Assembly: GCF_902506425.1 (NCBI RefSeq)
Contig: NZ_LR732469.1
Location: 2,284,770 to 2,348,769, forward strand
Direction of reading: 5' to 3'
From: Novosphingobium sp. 9U
Lineage (GTDB): Bacteria; Pseudomonadota; Alphaproteobacteria; Sphingomonadales; Sphingomonadaceae
DNA: 64,000 nucleotides
Position 1 is the first letter of the stretch. The number at the start of each line of letters is the position of its first letter. The notes under the pieces were generated by a model. It was not told the DNA's origin. It worked only from the letters and a program-made list of their open reading frames with translations, and did no database searches. The translations under genes were made by a program, and so were the position numbers. Shown here piece by piece: positions 36,391 to 46,147 of the stretch.

Positions 36391-37653
36391 TCAGCTACCC
36401 TGCTTCGAGGGTGCACCCTGTCCGGCGCCGGACTTGCCGCCCGCGCCACCGCGGGGCGCCTTGGTGGGGTCCTGCGGAGCACTGGCCGGAACCGGGACGA
36501 TCGGCGCGCCCTGCTTGAGGCCGTTCAGCCCCTGCATGATGATGCGGTCGCCGCGGACTAGGCCCGAGGTGACGACCCAATTGGCGCCGAACGTGCGCGT
36601 GGCCATGACCTTGCGGCGCACGGCCTTGTTCCCCCCCGTCTTGTCTTTGGGCCCGACCAGCATGACGTAGGCCGAGCCGTCGAAATCGCGCTGGATCGCC
36701 TGTTGCGGGACGAGGAAGGCGTTGGTCTCGATCGCCTGGTTAAATACCGCGTTCACGAATGTGCCCGGCAGCAGCATGCCCTGGGGATTGGGGAAGCGCG
36801 CGCGCAAGGTGACGGTGCCGGTGTCCTGGTTAACGGTCACTTCGGAGAACTGGACGGTGCCGGTCTGCGGATAGTCGCTGCCGTCCTCCAGCTTGAGCGT
36901 CACTTGCGTGCTGCCCGCCTCGATCCCGCCGGTACGCAGCTTGCGGCGCAGGGCGGTGAGGTCCGCAGCGGATTGCTGCATGTCCACGAACATCGGATCG
37001 GTCCGCTGGATGACCGCTAGCGGCGTGGTCTGGCTGTTGCTGGCGAGCCCGCCCACGGTGACGAGCGAGCGGCCGATGCGCCCACTGATCGGCGCAGGTA
37101 CTGTAGTAAAGCGCAAGTTGACGCGGGCGGTTTCCAGCGCGGCGTTGTTCTGCGCCACGGTCGCGCGGGCCACGCGTGCCTGTGCGGCAGCGTCAGTGTA
37201 ATCCTGCGCGGCGACGGCCTGCATCTCGGCCAGTGGCTTGTAGCGCCGAGCCTTGGCCACTGCAGCGTCGGCACTGGCGCGCGCGCTGGCGAGATTGGCC
37301 TGCGCCTGGTTGACGTCGGCGCGGTAGAGGCTCGGGTCGATCTGGAACAGCGGCTGCCCGGCGCGCACGTAGCTGCCTTCCTCGAACAAGCGGCGTTGGA
37401 TGACGCCTGCGACTTGCGGGCGCACTTCGCTGGTCTCGAACGCTACGGTGCGGCCACCCAGCGTGACCGGTTGCGGCACCGCGCTGGGGGCGGCGACGAC
37501 AAAGCCGACCTTAGGTGGGGGCCGCTGCCCCTTCCCCTTGTCTTCCGACTTGCCACAGCCGGCGAGCACCACCACGCTCATGAGAGCGAGCACGGGAACG
37601 ATGCCGCGCGCGGAGTTCCGGCGCAGGCCAGGCAGAGGGCAAGCTAACGTCAA
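36391..37653 (-). CDS. RND efflux periplasmic adaptor (membrane-fusion protein)
   Basis: A 420-aa periplasmic adaptor, the first gene of the efflux operon. The lipobox VVVLAGCGKS (cysteine near residue 33) indicates attachment to the inner membrane. The barrel-sandwich region carries VRPQVAGVIQRRLFEEGSYV and the lipoyl-like RAGQPLFQIDPSLY. A coiled-coil hairpin follows, then PISGRIGRSLVTVGGLAS, a hallmark of the AcrA/MexA type. The start is TTG at 37653; no better ATG leaves a full signal peptide. The low-complexity C-terminus (glycine/lysine-rich) is normal for adaptors. Confidence 0.92.
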   Translation of the reverse strand: MTLACPLPGLRRNSARGIVPVLALMSVVVLAGCGKSEDKGKGQRPPPKVGFVVAAPSAVPQPVTLGGRTVAFETSEVRPQVAGVIQRRLFEEGSYVRAGQPLFQIDPSLYRADVNQAQANLASARASADAAVAKARRYKPLAEMQAVAAQDYTDAAAQARVARATVAQNNAALETARVNLRFTTVPAPISGRIGRSLVTVGGLASNSQTTPLAVIQRTDPMFVDMQQSAADLTALRRKLRTGGIEAGSTQVTLKLEDGSDYPQTGTVQFSEVTVNQDTGTVTLRARFPNPQGMLLPGTFVNAVFNQAIETNAFLVPQQAIQRDFDGSAYVMLVGPKDKTGGNKAVRRKVMATRTFGANWVVTSGLVRGDRIIMQGLNGLKQGAPIVPVPASAPQDPTKAPRGGAGGKSGAGQGAPSKQGS

Positions 37654-37780
37654 TTCTGTCGCCTTGGTCCAAGTAGTTGGTCTGGCCTATCCGACCTTTG
37701 TTTGCGCCTGCAAGCTGCGATCTGACGAGTGCGACATTTTGCGACCGGATTGCCCTTGGGGGAGCCTGCAGGGTAGGCGC

Positions 37781-39076
37781 TCAAGCCGGCGCGCCGACCG
37801 GATCGGGTCTGGCCTCCTCCTCGTCAGGATCGCGGCCGTGCAGGCGATCAAGCGTGCGCATGATTGGCGTCACCGTCAGCCCATGCAGCAGGATCGATAA
37901 CAGGGCGACCAGTCCGACGATTGCCCACAAGCGGTCGCCATCGGCGAACTTGCCGTGGTTCAGTGCGTAGGCGAGATAATAGAACGAGCCGACCCCGCGG
38001 ATGCCGAAGAAGGCGAGCGTCAGGCGCTCCGACAAGTCCGCCTTCAAGCCGGTCATCGCGATCATGCCCGCGATCGGCCGAACCACCAGGATGATCGCGA
38101 TCGCAGCGAGCCAGTCCTGCCAGCCGAGCGGGCTCAGCAGTCCGTTCACCACTGCGCCACCGAACAGGATCAGCAGCACCATCATGGCGATGCGTTCGAC
38201 CTGTTCGGTCAGAGCATGCATCTGGTAGTTGAAGTCGTGGTCGCGGTGCGAGCGACGCAGCGCCAGCGCGGTCACGAAGACAGATAGAAAGCCGTAGCAG
38301 TCGAGGATTTCGGCAACGCCATAGGAGATGAACGTCGCCGCGATGGCGATCAGTCCGTCGCCGGTCTGCGCAAGCCTGGTCTCGGCCGGCACATGGAAGG
38401 TCAGCCAGCCGAACAGCCTGCCGATCAGCCAGCCGACCAGGATGCCCGCCGCGATCTCCCACACGACGCTGTGCAGCACCCATTCCTTCAGCCACGGCTC
38501 GCCTGTGCTCGCCGCCAGGGCCAGCGCCATCGCCAGGTTTACGAACGGGAACGCCAGGCCGTCGTTTAGCCCGGCTTCGGAGGTGAGGCCGAAGCGCACT
38601 TCGTCTTCCTCGCCCGACTTGGGCGGGCCGACCTGTACGTCCGCCGCGAGCACGGGATCGGTCGGCGCCAGGGCAGCGCCCAGCAGAAGCGCGGCGGCCC
38701 AGCCCAGGCCCAGGCCCCACCCGGCGATCAGTGTGATCGCGCCGATGCTGAGCGGCATGGTGACCGCGAGCAGCCGCCACGTGACGCTCCAACGCCGCCA
38801 CTTGAACGCGCGGTCGAGCTTCAGGCCTGCGCCCATCAGCGCGATGATGACGACGAACTCGGTCAGCCGCTCGGTCGCCTTCGGCATGTCCATCGGGAAC
38901 GGCCGCAAGGTGACCGCCGGCAGGGAGAACAGGATCGCACCGATGGCGATGCAGATGATCGGCAACGACAGCGGCAGTCGCTTCAACGCAAGTGGCAGCC
39001 AAGCGACGAGGGCGATCAGTACGCCCGCCCCGGCCAGCCAGACGATATAGGGTTCGGGCAGCGAGAGGCCGAGCAT
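37781..39076 (-). CDS. CPA1-type cation:proton antiporter
   Basis: A 431-aa integral membrane exchanger with about 12-13 hydrophobic segments. The CPA family core is visible: LGAALAPTDPVLAADV, and the carboxylate pair region LTSEAGLNDGLAFPF with the ND motif that binds Na+/H+ in NhaP-type proteins. GIRGVGSFYYLAYALNHG corresponds to the later helix with the conserved arginine. It may exchange Na+ or K+ for protons in pH or salt homeostasis. It is transcribed alone, 127 bases downstream of the RND adaptor start but on the same strand, and no regulator is adjacent. Confidence 0.9.
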   Translation of the reverse strand: MLGLSLPEPYIVWLAGAGVLIALVAWLPLALKRLPLSLPIICIAIGAILFSLPAVTLRPFPMDMPKATERLTEFVVIIALMGAGLKLDRAFKWRRWSVTWRLLAVTMPLSIGAITLIAGWGLGLGWAAALLLGAALAPTDPVLAADVQVGPPKSGEEDEVRFGLTSEAGLNDGLAFPFVNLAMALALAASTGEPWLKEWVLHSVVWEIAAGILVGWLIGRLFGWLTFHVPAETRLAQTGDGLIAIAATFISYGVAEILDCYGFLSVFVTALALRRSHRDHDFNYQMHALTEQVERIAMMVLLILFGGAVVNGLLSPLGWQDWLAAIAIILVVRPIAGMIAMTGLKADLSERLTLAFFGIRGVGSFYYLAYALNHGKFADGDRLWAIVGLVALLSILLHGLTVTPIMRTLDRLHGRDPDEEEARPDPVGAPA

Positions 39077-39266
39077 GGAAGCGCAACGGTTGCCGCAGTG
39101 CAGCGTTCCGAAGATAATTCAATGAGATGCGGATCGCAGACCATTTTCCGCGGCTTGCCCTTCAGCACTTACGACGCGGTTGGCTCGCAACTTTCGTAGC
39201 CCCGTGAACAGCGGCTGGATGGCTTGCATGTCGCGCGGGCTGCGGCACAACCGATCGAACGGGCTT

Positions 39267-39743
39267 CTATTGCATGCCAGAAAGTGCCGGTGCGGGACGA
39301 TTGATAAAGGATTTCAGCGCGAAGCTGCTCTGGATATGCGCCACCCCGGCGATCTGGGTGAGGCTCTCCAGCAAGTCGCGGTAGTGATCGAGATCCCTGA
39401 CGACCGCCCGAAGCAGGTAGTCCGCGCCGCCCGTCATCAGGAACCCGCTCATCACTTCCGGAAGGTCGCTGACCTTCGCCTCGAACTGCTCGAGCGCTTC
39501 ACGCACCTGGCGCTCCAGCGTGACCGAGATGAACACGATCATCGTCCCTGCCAGCCGACCTTCATCGAGCCGCGCCGCGTAGCCGGTGATGTAGCCGGCG
39601 TCCTCCAGTATCCGCACCCGGCGGATGGTCGGGGTAATCGACAGGCCGATCTCCTCGGCCAGGTCGCGCCAGGTGATGCGCCCGTCTTCCGTGAGTCTCT
39701 GCAGGATGCGGAGGTCATAGCGATCGAGTACAGGCGGTAGCAT
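39267..39743 (-). CDS. Lrp/AsnC family transcriptional regulator
   Basis: A 158-aa feast/famine regulator. The start at 39743 gives the standard MLPPVLDRYDLRILQRLTED. The HTH follows (TWRDLAEEIGLSITPTIRRV), and the C-terminal RAM ligand-binding domain contains VSDLPEVMSGFLMTGGADYL and the LRAVVRDLDHYRDLL strand-helix. It is divergent from the indolepyruvate oxidoreductase gene; the 122-base space should hold their shared control region. Lrp-type control of aromatic or branched-chain 2-oxoacid oxidation is a common arrangement, with an amino acid as the likely effector. Confidence 0.93.
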   Translation of the reverse strand: MLPPVLDRYDLRILQRLTEDGRITWRDLAEEIGLSITPTIRRVRILEDAGYITGYAARLDEGRLAGTMIVFISVTLERQVREALEQFEAKVSDLPEVMSGFLMTGGADYLLRAVVRDLDHYRDLLESLTQIAGVAHIQSSFALKSFINRPAPALSGMQ

Positions 39744-39865
39744 AATAACCCACTGGAGTCTGCAACGATGGCGGTATCTACTCTCCAGCCGCGCATCTGC
39801 AAACACCTTTGGTGCCTTATGCCGCCTCACGTGAGCTATACCTGCTCCCTCAGAGGAGCCATGCC

Positions 39866-42800
39866 GTGAAGATCGATCGCATCACCAGTCTCGACGCCAT
39901 CTACAACGCCGAGAGTGGTCCCGCATTCATGACCGGCATCCAAGCGCTAGTCCGCTTGCCGCTGATGCAGCGCCGGCTGGACCGGCGGCGAGGGCTGAAC
40001 ACCGCCGGCCTGATCTCCGGCTATCGCGGCTCGCCCGTTGGCGCCTATGATCAGCAACTATGGAAGGCGCGGGCCTTTCTCGATGCGCACGACGTGGTGT
40101 TCCAGCCCGGGCTGAACGAGGATCTCGCCGCCACGGCCTTGTGGGGCGCGCAAATGCATCGCGCATACGGCCCGACCAAGGCCGATGGCGTGTTCGGGAT
40201 TTGGTACGGCAAGGGCAATGGCGTCGACCGGACCGGTGACGTGTTCCGAAACGCCAACATGCTGGGCACCTCTGCCCTGGGCGGAGTGTTGGCGATCGGC
40301 GGCGACGACCACAGCGCGCAATCCTCTATGTTCCCGCACCAGACCGACGGCATCTTTCAGTCGGTGATGATGCCGGTGCTGCAGCCAGCGGACGTGTCCG
40401 AGATCCTGACGCTGGGCCTGGCGGGCATCGCCCTGTCGCGCTTCTCTGGCGTGTGGGTGGCGATGAAGACGATCGCCGAAGTGGTCGAGAGTGCGGCGAC
40501 GTTCGACTTGCCCGACGCTTTCCCCAATTTCGTGTCTCCACCCGAGTTGGTGCCCGCGCATGGCCTGAACTGGGATCCACGCATCAGCTGGCCGGCCGAG
40601 CGGTTCGAGTACGAGCGCCGGATGATCGAAGAGCGTATCCCGGCGGCGATCGGCTGGGCTGCTGCCAATCGCATCGATACGCCGGTGTTCGCCGCCTCTC
40701 GCAAGCGCATGTGCGTGGTCACCGTGGGCAAGGCGCATCAGGACCTTATGCAGGCGCTCGCCAACCTGGGCATCGGCGAGGACGAGGCCGACGCACTCGG
40801 CCTGTCGATCTACAAGGTGGCGATGAGCTGGCCGCTTGCGACCGAGCCGCTGCTGGCGTTTGCCGGCGAGGCCGAAGAGATCTTCGTGGTCGAGGAGAAG
40901 GCCGGCACTGTGGAGGCGCAGATCAAGTCGGCGCTGTTCAACCGCTCGGGCCCGCGTCCTCGCGTCACCGGTAAGACCGACGATCGCGATGGCAAGCTGC
41001 TTCCGATCGTTTCCGAGTTCACGCCGCTGATGGTCGCCCGCGCGCTTGTCCGTCGATTGGGTCAAGGTGGTCCGATCGATATCGCGGCTCGTCTCGCCGC
41101 GATCGAGACGGCAGCGGATCGCGGCACGGTGGTGCCGTTCCCGGCGCGCAAGCCGTTCTTCTGTTCGGGCTGCCCGCACAACAGCTCCACGCGAACGCCA
41201 GAGGGTTCGATCTCGGGTGGCGGCATTGGCTGCCATGTCATGGCGCTGTCGCAGCCCAAGCTGAAGACCGCGACGTTCAGCCAGATGGGCGGTGAGGGCT
41301 TGCAGTGGGTCGGCGCCGCGCCGTTCTCTCAGACCGGCCACGTCTTCCAGAACATCGGCGACGGCACTTACCAGCACAGCGGCTTGCTGGCGGTCCGCGC
41401 TGCGGTGGCGGCGGGCACCAACATCACTTTCAAGATCCTCTACAACGATGCGGTGGCGATGACCGGGGGGCAGCCGGCCGAAGGTGCGATCGCGCCGCGC
41501 CGGGTGGTGGAGCAGCTGCTGGCTGAAGGCGTCGGCCAGGTCCGTCTCGTCAGCGACGATCCCGATCGTTGGCACGGCCAGATGCCGGCAGGGGTCGCGA
41601 TCCATCACCGCGACGACATGGATGGCATACAGCGCGAAATGCGTGAGATCTCCGGTGTCACCGCCATCGTCTACGAGCAAACCTGCGCGGCCGAGAAGCG
41701 CCGCCGCCGCAAGCGCGGAGCGTTCCCCGATCCCGACCGTCGCCTGTTCATCAACGCCGCCGTTTGCGAGGGCTGCGGCGATTGCTCGGTGCAGTCCAAC
41801 TGCATCGCGGTCGAGCCGCTGCCGACCGCCTACGGCACCAAGCGGCGGATCAATCAGTCCGCCTGCAACAAGGACTTCTCCTGCGTGAAGGGGTTCTGCC
41901 CCAGCTTCGTCGAGATCGACGGCGCCGCGGTGCGCAGGCCGGAGGCATCGCACATCCTCGCGATGGAGGAGGCGCGCTTCGGCAGCCTTCCCGCACCCGA
42001 GCCGATGCAGCTGAACGGCGTCTACAACATCTATGTCGCCGGGATCGGCGGCTTGGGCGTGCTGACCACGGGCGCGCTGCTGGGCACGGCGGCGCACTTG
42101 TCCGGGCTGACCGCGACTGTGCTGGACTTCACAGGCCTTGCGCAGAAGAACGGCGCGGTCGTCAGTCAGGTGCGGATCGCGCCGCAGGGCTCACCGATCC
42201 ATGCCGTGCGCATCGGTGCGGGCGAGACGGATCTGCTGCTGGGAACGGACTCGCTCGTCGCCGCCAGCCCCGATGCCTTGCGCAAGTTTGCCCAAGGGCG
42301 CGGCGCCATCGTGCTGAACGGTGATGAGACGCCGACGGCGGACGTCGTGACCGATCGCGATGCCAAGCTGCCGACCGGCCAGATCGTGCAGACGCTGCTC
42401 GGACGCGCGGCCGACCGCGGCTTCCTGCTCCGTGCCACGCAGATCGCCGAGGGTCTGTTCGGTAACAGCGTTGCCGCCAACGTGCTGATCGTCGGGTATG
42501 CCTGGCAGAAGGGGCTGCTGCCGCTGACCGCCGAGGCGTTCGAGGCGGCGATCGAGGCGAACGGCGCGGCCGTGCCGCTCAACAAGCGGGCGTTTGCCTG
42601 GGGTCGCCTGGCCGCGATCGATCCTGATGCGGTCGACGCCATAGCCGGGATCGCCAAGGCTCCGGCCGTGGTGGAGGAGACGGTCGAGGCGATGATTGCG
42701 CGCCGGATCGCCGACCTGACGCAGTACCAGGATGCAAGCTACGCCGCGCGCTATGCCGAGCTGATGCAGCGGGTGGATGCAGCCGCCAAGCGGTTGGGGG

Positions 42801-43330
42801 ATCGTGCGCTGGACTTCCGCCGTGCGGTCGCCGCGAATGGCTACAAGCTCATGGCGTACAAGGACGAGTACGAGGTGGCCCGCCTCTATGCCGACCCATC
42901 GTTCCGGCAGTCGCTGGAGGCGCAGTTCGCCGATACCAAGCGGATCTCGGTGTGGCTCGCGCCGCCGTTGCTGTCGCGCACCGACCCGCGCACCGGGCGC
43001 CCTGCCAAGCGCAAGTTCGGACCCTGGGCGTTCACCGCGTTCCGCGCGCTGGCTGCAGCGCGGCGGCTTCGCGGCACCTGGGCGGACCCGTTCGGCTACA
43101 CCGCCGAACGCAAGGCCGAGCGGGAGCTGGCTACGCACTACGAAGCCATGATCGCCGCACTGTGCGACACGCTGGACGGCGCTTCGCTCGATCGTGCCAC
43201 ACGGCTGGCCGGCTTGCCCGATCAGGTCCGCGGTTACGGGCCGGTCAAGGAGGCTGCGATGGAGCAGTACTACGTGCAGGTCGCCGCGATCCAGGCGGAG
43301 CGACCGGCGCTGGACAGCATGGCCGCCTGA
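39866..43330 (+). CDS. Fused indolepyruvate ferredoxin oxidoreductase family protein
   Basis: An 1154-aa single-chain 2-oxoacid:ferredoxin oxidoreductase. It oxidatively decarboxylates an aryl or branched 2-oxoacid to the acyl-CoA. The N-terminal pyrimidine-binding part contains LISGYRGSPVGAYDQQLW. The thiamine-diphosphate part has FCSGCPHNSSTRTPEGS and GGGIGCHVMAL near residue 450. Iron-sulfur cysteines lie in CEGCGDCSVQSNC near residue 634 and CNKDFSCVKGFC beyond it. The gamma-like part starts at YVAGIGGLGVLTTGALLG near residue 720. The GTG start at 39866 has AGAGGAG seven bases upstream. Its product would feed aryl-acetyl-CoA-type catabolism. It is divergent from the Lrp gene. Confidence 0.93.
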   Translation: MKIDRITSLDAIYNAESGPAFMTGIQALVRLPLMQRRLDRRRGLNTAGLISGYRGSPVGAYDQQLWKARAFLDAHDVVFQPGLNEDLAATALWGAQMHRAYGPTKADGVFGIWYGKGNGVDRTGDVFRNANMLGTSALGGVLAIGGDDHSAQSSMFPHQTDGIFQSVMMPVLQPADVSEILTLGLAGIALSRFSGVWVAMKTIAEVVESAATFDLPDAFPNFVSPPELVPAHGLNWDPRISWPAERFEYERRMIEERIPAAIGWAAANRIDTPVFAASRKRMCVVTVGKAHQDLMQALANLGIGEDEADALGLSIYKVAMSWPLATEPLLAFAGEAEEIFVVEEKAGTVEAQIKSALFNRSGPRPRVTGKTDDRDGKLLPIVSEFTPLMVARALVRRLGQGGPIDIAARLAAIETAADRGTVVPFPARKPFFCSGCPHNSSTRTPEGSISGGGIGCHVMALSQPKLKTATFSQMGGEGLQWVGAAPFSQTGHVFQNIGDGTYQHSGLLAVRAAVAAGTNITFKILYNDAVAMTGGQPAEGAIAPRRVVEQLLAEGVGQVRLVSDDPDRWHGQMPAGVAIHHRDDMDGIQREMREISGVTAIVYEQTCAAEKRRRRKRGAFPDPDRRLFINAAVCEGCGDCSVQSNCIAVEPLPTAYGTKRRINQSACNKDFSCVKGFCPSFVEIDGAAVRRPEASHILAMEEARFGSLPAPEPMQLNGVYNIYVAGIGGLGVLTTGALLGTAAHLSGLTATVLDFTGLAQKNGAVVSQVRIAPQGSPIHAVRIGAGETDLLLGTDSLVAASPDALRKFAQGRGAIVLNGDETPTADVVTDRDAKLPTGQIVQTLLGRAADRGFLLRATQIAEGLFGNSVAANVLIVGYAWQKGLLPLTAEAFEAAIEANGAAVPLNKRAFAWGRLAAIDPDAVDAIAGIAKAPAVVEETVEAMIARRIADLTQYQDASYAARYAELMQRVDAAAKRLGDRALDFRRAVAANGYKLMAYKDEYEVARLYADPSFRQSLEAQFADTKRISVWLAPPLLSRTDPRTGRPAKRKFGPWAFTAFRALAAARRLRGTWADPFGYTAERKAERELATHYEAMIAALCDTLDGASLDRATRLAGLPDQVRGYGPVKEAAMEQYYVQVAAIQAERPALDSMAA

Positions 43331-43344
43331 GCGGCCGCAGGAGG

Positions 43345-44043
43345 TCAGATGACGCGCTGGATCGAAAGGTCGAAGTGCGAGTTCATCGCCGCCTGCGCTG
43401 CCCCGGCGTCGCCCGCCGCGATTGCGGTCGCGACGGCGAGGTGATGGTCGAGCATGGCCTGCTTCTGCGCGTCGGTCACGCGGGTCTTCCAGGCCGTCGG
43501 CACCGCCACGTGCATCAGGATCTCGAACGAGCGGACGATCTGCTGGAACAGCACGTTGCCACTCGCCTCGGCGATGGTCTGGTGAAAGCCGATGTCCTGC
43601 TCGGTGATGACCGACAGGTCGCCATTGGCGGACAGCATGGCCTCTGCGTGGCGAAGAATGCGATAGGCTTGCGATGGTGCACGGTTCAGGGCGGCCAGCT
43701 CGACCGTGCGCAGCTCCAATGTGCGGCGCACGTCCCACACTTGCCGGACGGTGATCTGCTCGGTCGAGACCGCATGCTGTAGAGAAGTCGCCAGCACCGA
43801 GCCATCAATGGCAGCCACCCTCGGCCTGCGACCATTGCCCACATCGATCAGCCGCAGCGCGGCGAGCGCCCCGAATGCCTCGCGCATCACAGCCCGGCTC
43901 GCACCCAGAGCGTTCGCGAAGTACTGTTCTCCCGGCAGGACGTCACCGACCTTCAGCTTGTTGGCGGTGATATGCTCACGCACCATGCGCATGGCCTGGT
44001 TCACCAGCGATTCTGGCGGCAGCATCGAAGCAGGCTGGTTCAC
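43345..44043 (-). CDS. GntR family transcriptional regulator, FadR/FCD type
   Basis: A 232-aa FadR-subfamily regulator. The winged helix is at about residues 10-75 (LPGEQYFANALGASRAVMREAF). The FCD effector domain has metal-site histidines and an aspartate in TEQDIGFHQTI, in LDHHLAVATAI, and in AMNSHFDLS. Its start overlaps the AraC gene stop by four bases, so both regulators are made from one mRNA. That mRNA begins behind a tandem palindromic operator also found before the TonB receptor gene, so GntR or AraC binding there would give autoregulation. FCD proteins usually bind short acids, which fits the D-2-hydroxyacid dehydrogenase nearby. Confidence 0.9.
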   Translation of the reverse strand: MNQPASMLPPESLVNQAMRMVREHITANKLKVGDVLPGEQYFANALGASRAVMREAFGALAALRLIDVGNGRRPRVAAIDGSVLATSLQHAVSTEQITVRQVWDVRRTLELRTVELAALNRAPSQAYRILRHAEAMLSANGDLSVITEQDIGFHQTIAEASGNVLFQQIVRSFEILMHVAVPTAWKTRVTDAQKQAMLDHHLAVATAIAAGDAGAAQAAMNSHFDLSIQRVI

Positions 44044-44792
44044 GCGGCGAGAACCCCGCTTGCCCGTAGCGAACTGGGTGCCGTTCCGAAGCGGCGAGAG
44101 AACGCGCGGGTGAACGCCGCGTTGTTAAGGTAACCGCAGCGATAGCCGATCGCTGCGATCGGCAGGTCGGTGGCGAACAGCATCTTGCGCGCGCCGCTGA
44201 GACGGTTCTCGGCGATCGCATCGGCGATGGTGCAACCGAAGATCAGCCGGAAGCCCCGCGTCAGCTTGGCGCGGTTGACGCCGCAGGCCCTGGCGATCGA
44301 GTCCACGGTCAGCTTCTCGTGCCAGCGCTCGTCTATCATGCGCCGCGCCGAGATGATGCGCTGGGTGTCGAGCTCGCACAGCTCGCCTCCGCCATCGGCG
44401 CGGACCAGCCGCCCGCTCGCAAGATCGGTGGAGAGGGCGCAGAGCAGCTCCACGGCCTTGACCGTGCGCAGCGTCTGCCCGGCGGGTTCGGGCAGGCTGC
44501 ACTGCAGGATTGCCATCACCATGGCGCGCTGCTCGCTGGGCAAGTGCCACTCGCCGGTGGCATCCGGAACGACACCGATAACCTCTTGGCAACCCGCTCG
44601 GTCGACGATGAAGACCATGTCGCTGGCGCCTTCGCAACCATGGTCGCCGATCGTCAGTGTCGCTTGTCCGTTGCGCCCAAGATCGAAGAGGATGCGGATG
44701 GCGTCTGGCTGGATATCTGTCTCGGGTACTTCGCCCGGTCCCATGTACACTTGCATCCTGATGGATACGTCCAGACGCGCCTTGAACTGCAT
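44040..44792 (-). CDS. AraC family transcriptional regulator
   Basis: A 250-aa AraC-type regulator. The C-terminal DNA-binding domain is at about residues 150-245: MIDERWHEKLTVDSIARACG, the first HTH, and then the FRLIFGCTIADAIAENRL region, with the family signature IGYRCGYLNNAAFTRAFSRRFG. The N-terminal part (about 1-110) lacks the clear cupin motifs of AraC itself and contains a GRNGQATLTIGDHGCEGA patch of unknown role. It is coupled to the GntR gene by a 4-base overlap. Two boxes 23 bases apart lie 44-76 bases upstream of its start and match those before the TonB receptor gene. Activator or repressor role is open. Confidence 0.9.
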   Translation of the reverse strand: MQFKARLDVSIRMQVYMGPGEVPETDIQPDAIRILFDLGRNGQATLTIGDHGCEGASDMVFIVDRAGCQEVIGVVPDATGEWHLPSEQRAMVMAILQCSLPEPAGQTLRTVKAVELLCALSTDLASGRLVRADGGGELCELDTQRIISARRMIDERWHEKLTVDSIARACGVNRAKLTRGFRLIFGCTIADAIAENRLSGARKMLFATDLPIAAIGYRCGYLNNAAFTRAFSRRFGTAPSSLRASGVLAA

Positions 44793-44835
44793 ACCCTCTC
44801 CATCGCCGCCGAACGGTCTACAGGCGCAGTACTGC

Positions 44836-44868
44836 TATCTGACAGGCAGCACAAGACCTATCCGATAG
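44836..44868. promoter_or_regulatory. Tandem palindromic operator upstream of the AraC-GntR pair
   Basis: TATCCGATAG (44859-44868), inside the perfect odd palindrome CCTATC-C-GATAGG, and a degenerate copy TATCTGACAG (44836-44845) lie 23 bases apart. The first box overlaps the stop codon of the MFS gene. The same two boxes, in the same order and 22 bases apart, occur before the TonB receptor gene at 51400-51431. The 22-23 base spacing is about two helix turns. Binding by AraC or GntR is inferred. Confidence 0.65.
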
Positions 44869-46147
44869 GTGTGCGCATCTTGGCCACAATGAAGCACCAG
44901 CAGGCGAGCACGCTGACCAGCAAGCCGACTGCTGCCAGCGCGGTCCCGAGATAGGCCTCGCCGCCCAGCATCGTGCTGACTGCCGTGACCAGGGTCGGGC
45001 TCACACCGAAGGCGACCAGTCCCGAGACGGCGAGGAACAAGCCGACGCACAAGCCGCGCATGTCGTTGGGAACGGTAACGGTGATCGCGGTAGCGGTGAT
45101 CAGGCCTGTGATGGTTCCACCGGTCAGCAATACGCTCAAGGCCACGCCGAACAACACGGGGGAGGGGGCAATCGGGAACAGAGTGGCGGGGATCGCGATC
45201 GCCGACGCGATCACCGCACCGATGAGGATGCCGCCTTGCTTACCGCCGCGCACGCCCCAGTCCGCCGCGACGCCGCCAAGGATCGACCCAGTGACGCCCG
45301 ATCCGAAGATCACCAGCCCCATCCAGCCGGCGAACTGATCCGGCGTCAGCCCGAACTCGCGCGAGAGGACGGGGGCGGCCCAGATCGCTGCGGCCGCATC
45401 GGCCATGACGACGCCGACCTGACCGCCGAACAGCGGCGCCAAGAAGCCGCGCATGCTCCACAGGCGAGAGAACACGGCCTTGATCGGCAGCGGCTCGACG
45501 CTGCTGCGCTCCGCGCGAGGCGGCTCGCGCAAAGCTAGCAACGTGAGGATCGCCGCACCCGCGCCGATCGCAAGCGCCAGGTGTACGCCGCGCCATGGCG
45601 CGAGACCAGCAAAGGGCGATGTGCCAAAACGGCCGAACAGCCATCCGCCCAGTGCGAATGCGGCGGCGGTGCCCAGCCACTTGCCAAGTGTCAGGATCAG
45701 CATGGACCGGCCGCGCTGCGCCGGCGGACACATGTCGGCGGCCAACGAGATCGCCACGGTCACCGCCGTGCTCGCACCCAGGCCCGCCAGCATGCGCGCG
45801 ACGAACAGAAGCGCGAAGCTGTGGGTATAGGCGGTCAGGGCCGAACCGATCACCCAGCCAATGGCCATGACGATCAGGATGCGGATGCGGTGCACACGAT
45901 CGACCAGCAGCCCCAGCGGCACCGACAGCACCGCCAGCGGGATCGAGGTGGCAAGACCCTGGACCAGGCCCAGCTGGGTGTCCGTCAGATGCAGGTCGGC
46001 CTTGGCCGCTTCCTGCACAGTCGAGAACACACCTTGCAGGGCGCTGCCACTGGCAACGGTGATCGCCAGCAGCAGCAGCGCCGGCAGCGCCGCCGAGAAC
46101 CGTCGTGGCTCCAGGCCAGGCGCAGCCGCGAGGGTCGCTGCCGTCAT
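44858..46147 (-). CDS. MFS transporter, Spinster-like type
   Basis: A 429-aa carrier with about 12 membrane segments and the MFS loop motif VPLGLLVDRVHRIRILIV after the second helix. The Spinster-like type common in sphingomonads shows in LTDTQLGLVQGLATSIPLAV near the N-terminus and AADMCPPAQRGRSMLI in the central loop. Its start overlaps the stop of the D-2-hydroxyacid dehydrogenase gene by four bases, and the AraC gene follows 65 bases after its stop. Within this module it is the likely inner-membrane step for the hydroxyacid or ester product imported by the TonB receptor. Confidence 0.9.
   Translation of the reverse strand: MTAATLAAAPGLEPRRFSAALPALLLLAITVASGSALQGVFSTVQEAAKADLHLTDTQLGLVQGLATSIPLAVLSVPLGLLVDRVHRIRILIVMAIGWVIGSALTAYTHSFALLFVARMLAGLGASTAVTVAISLAADMCPPAQRGRSMLILTLGKWLGTAAAFALGGWLFGRFGTSPFAGLAPWRGVHLALAIGAGAAILTLLALREPPRAERSSVEPLPIKAVFSRLWSMRGFLAPLFGGQVGVVMADAAAAIWAAPVLSREFGLTPDQFAGWMGLVIFGSGVTGSILGGVAADWGVRGGKQGGILIGAVIASAIAIPATLFPIAPSPVLFGVALSVLLTGGTITGLITATAITVTVPNDMRGLCVGLFLAVSGLVAFGVSPTLVTAVSTMLGGEAYLGTALAAVGLLVSVLACWCFIVAKMRTPIG

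Noticed and set aside
40058..42097. A 679-codon - strand frame inside the indolepyruvate oxidoreductase gene
   Set aside because: No motif, and it lies fully inside a strongly supported gene on the other strand.
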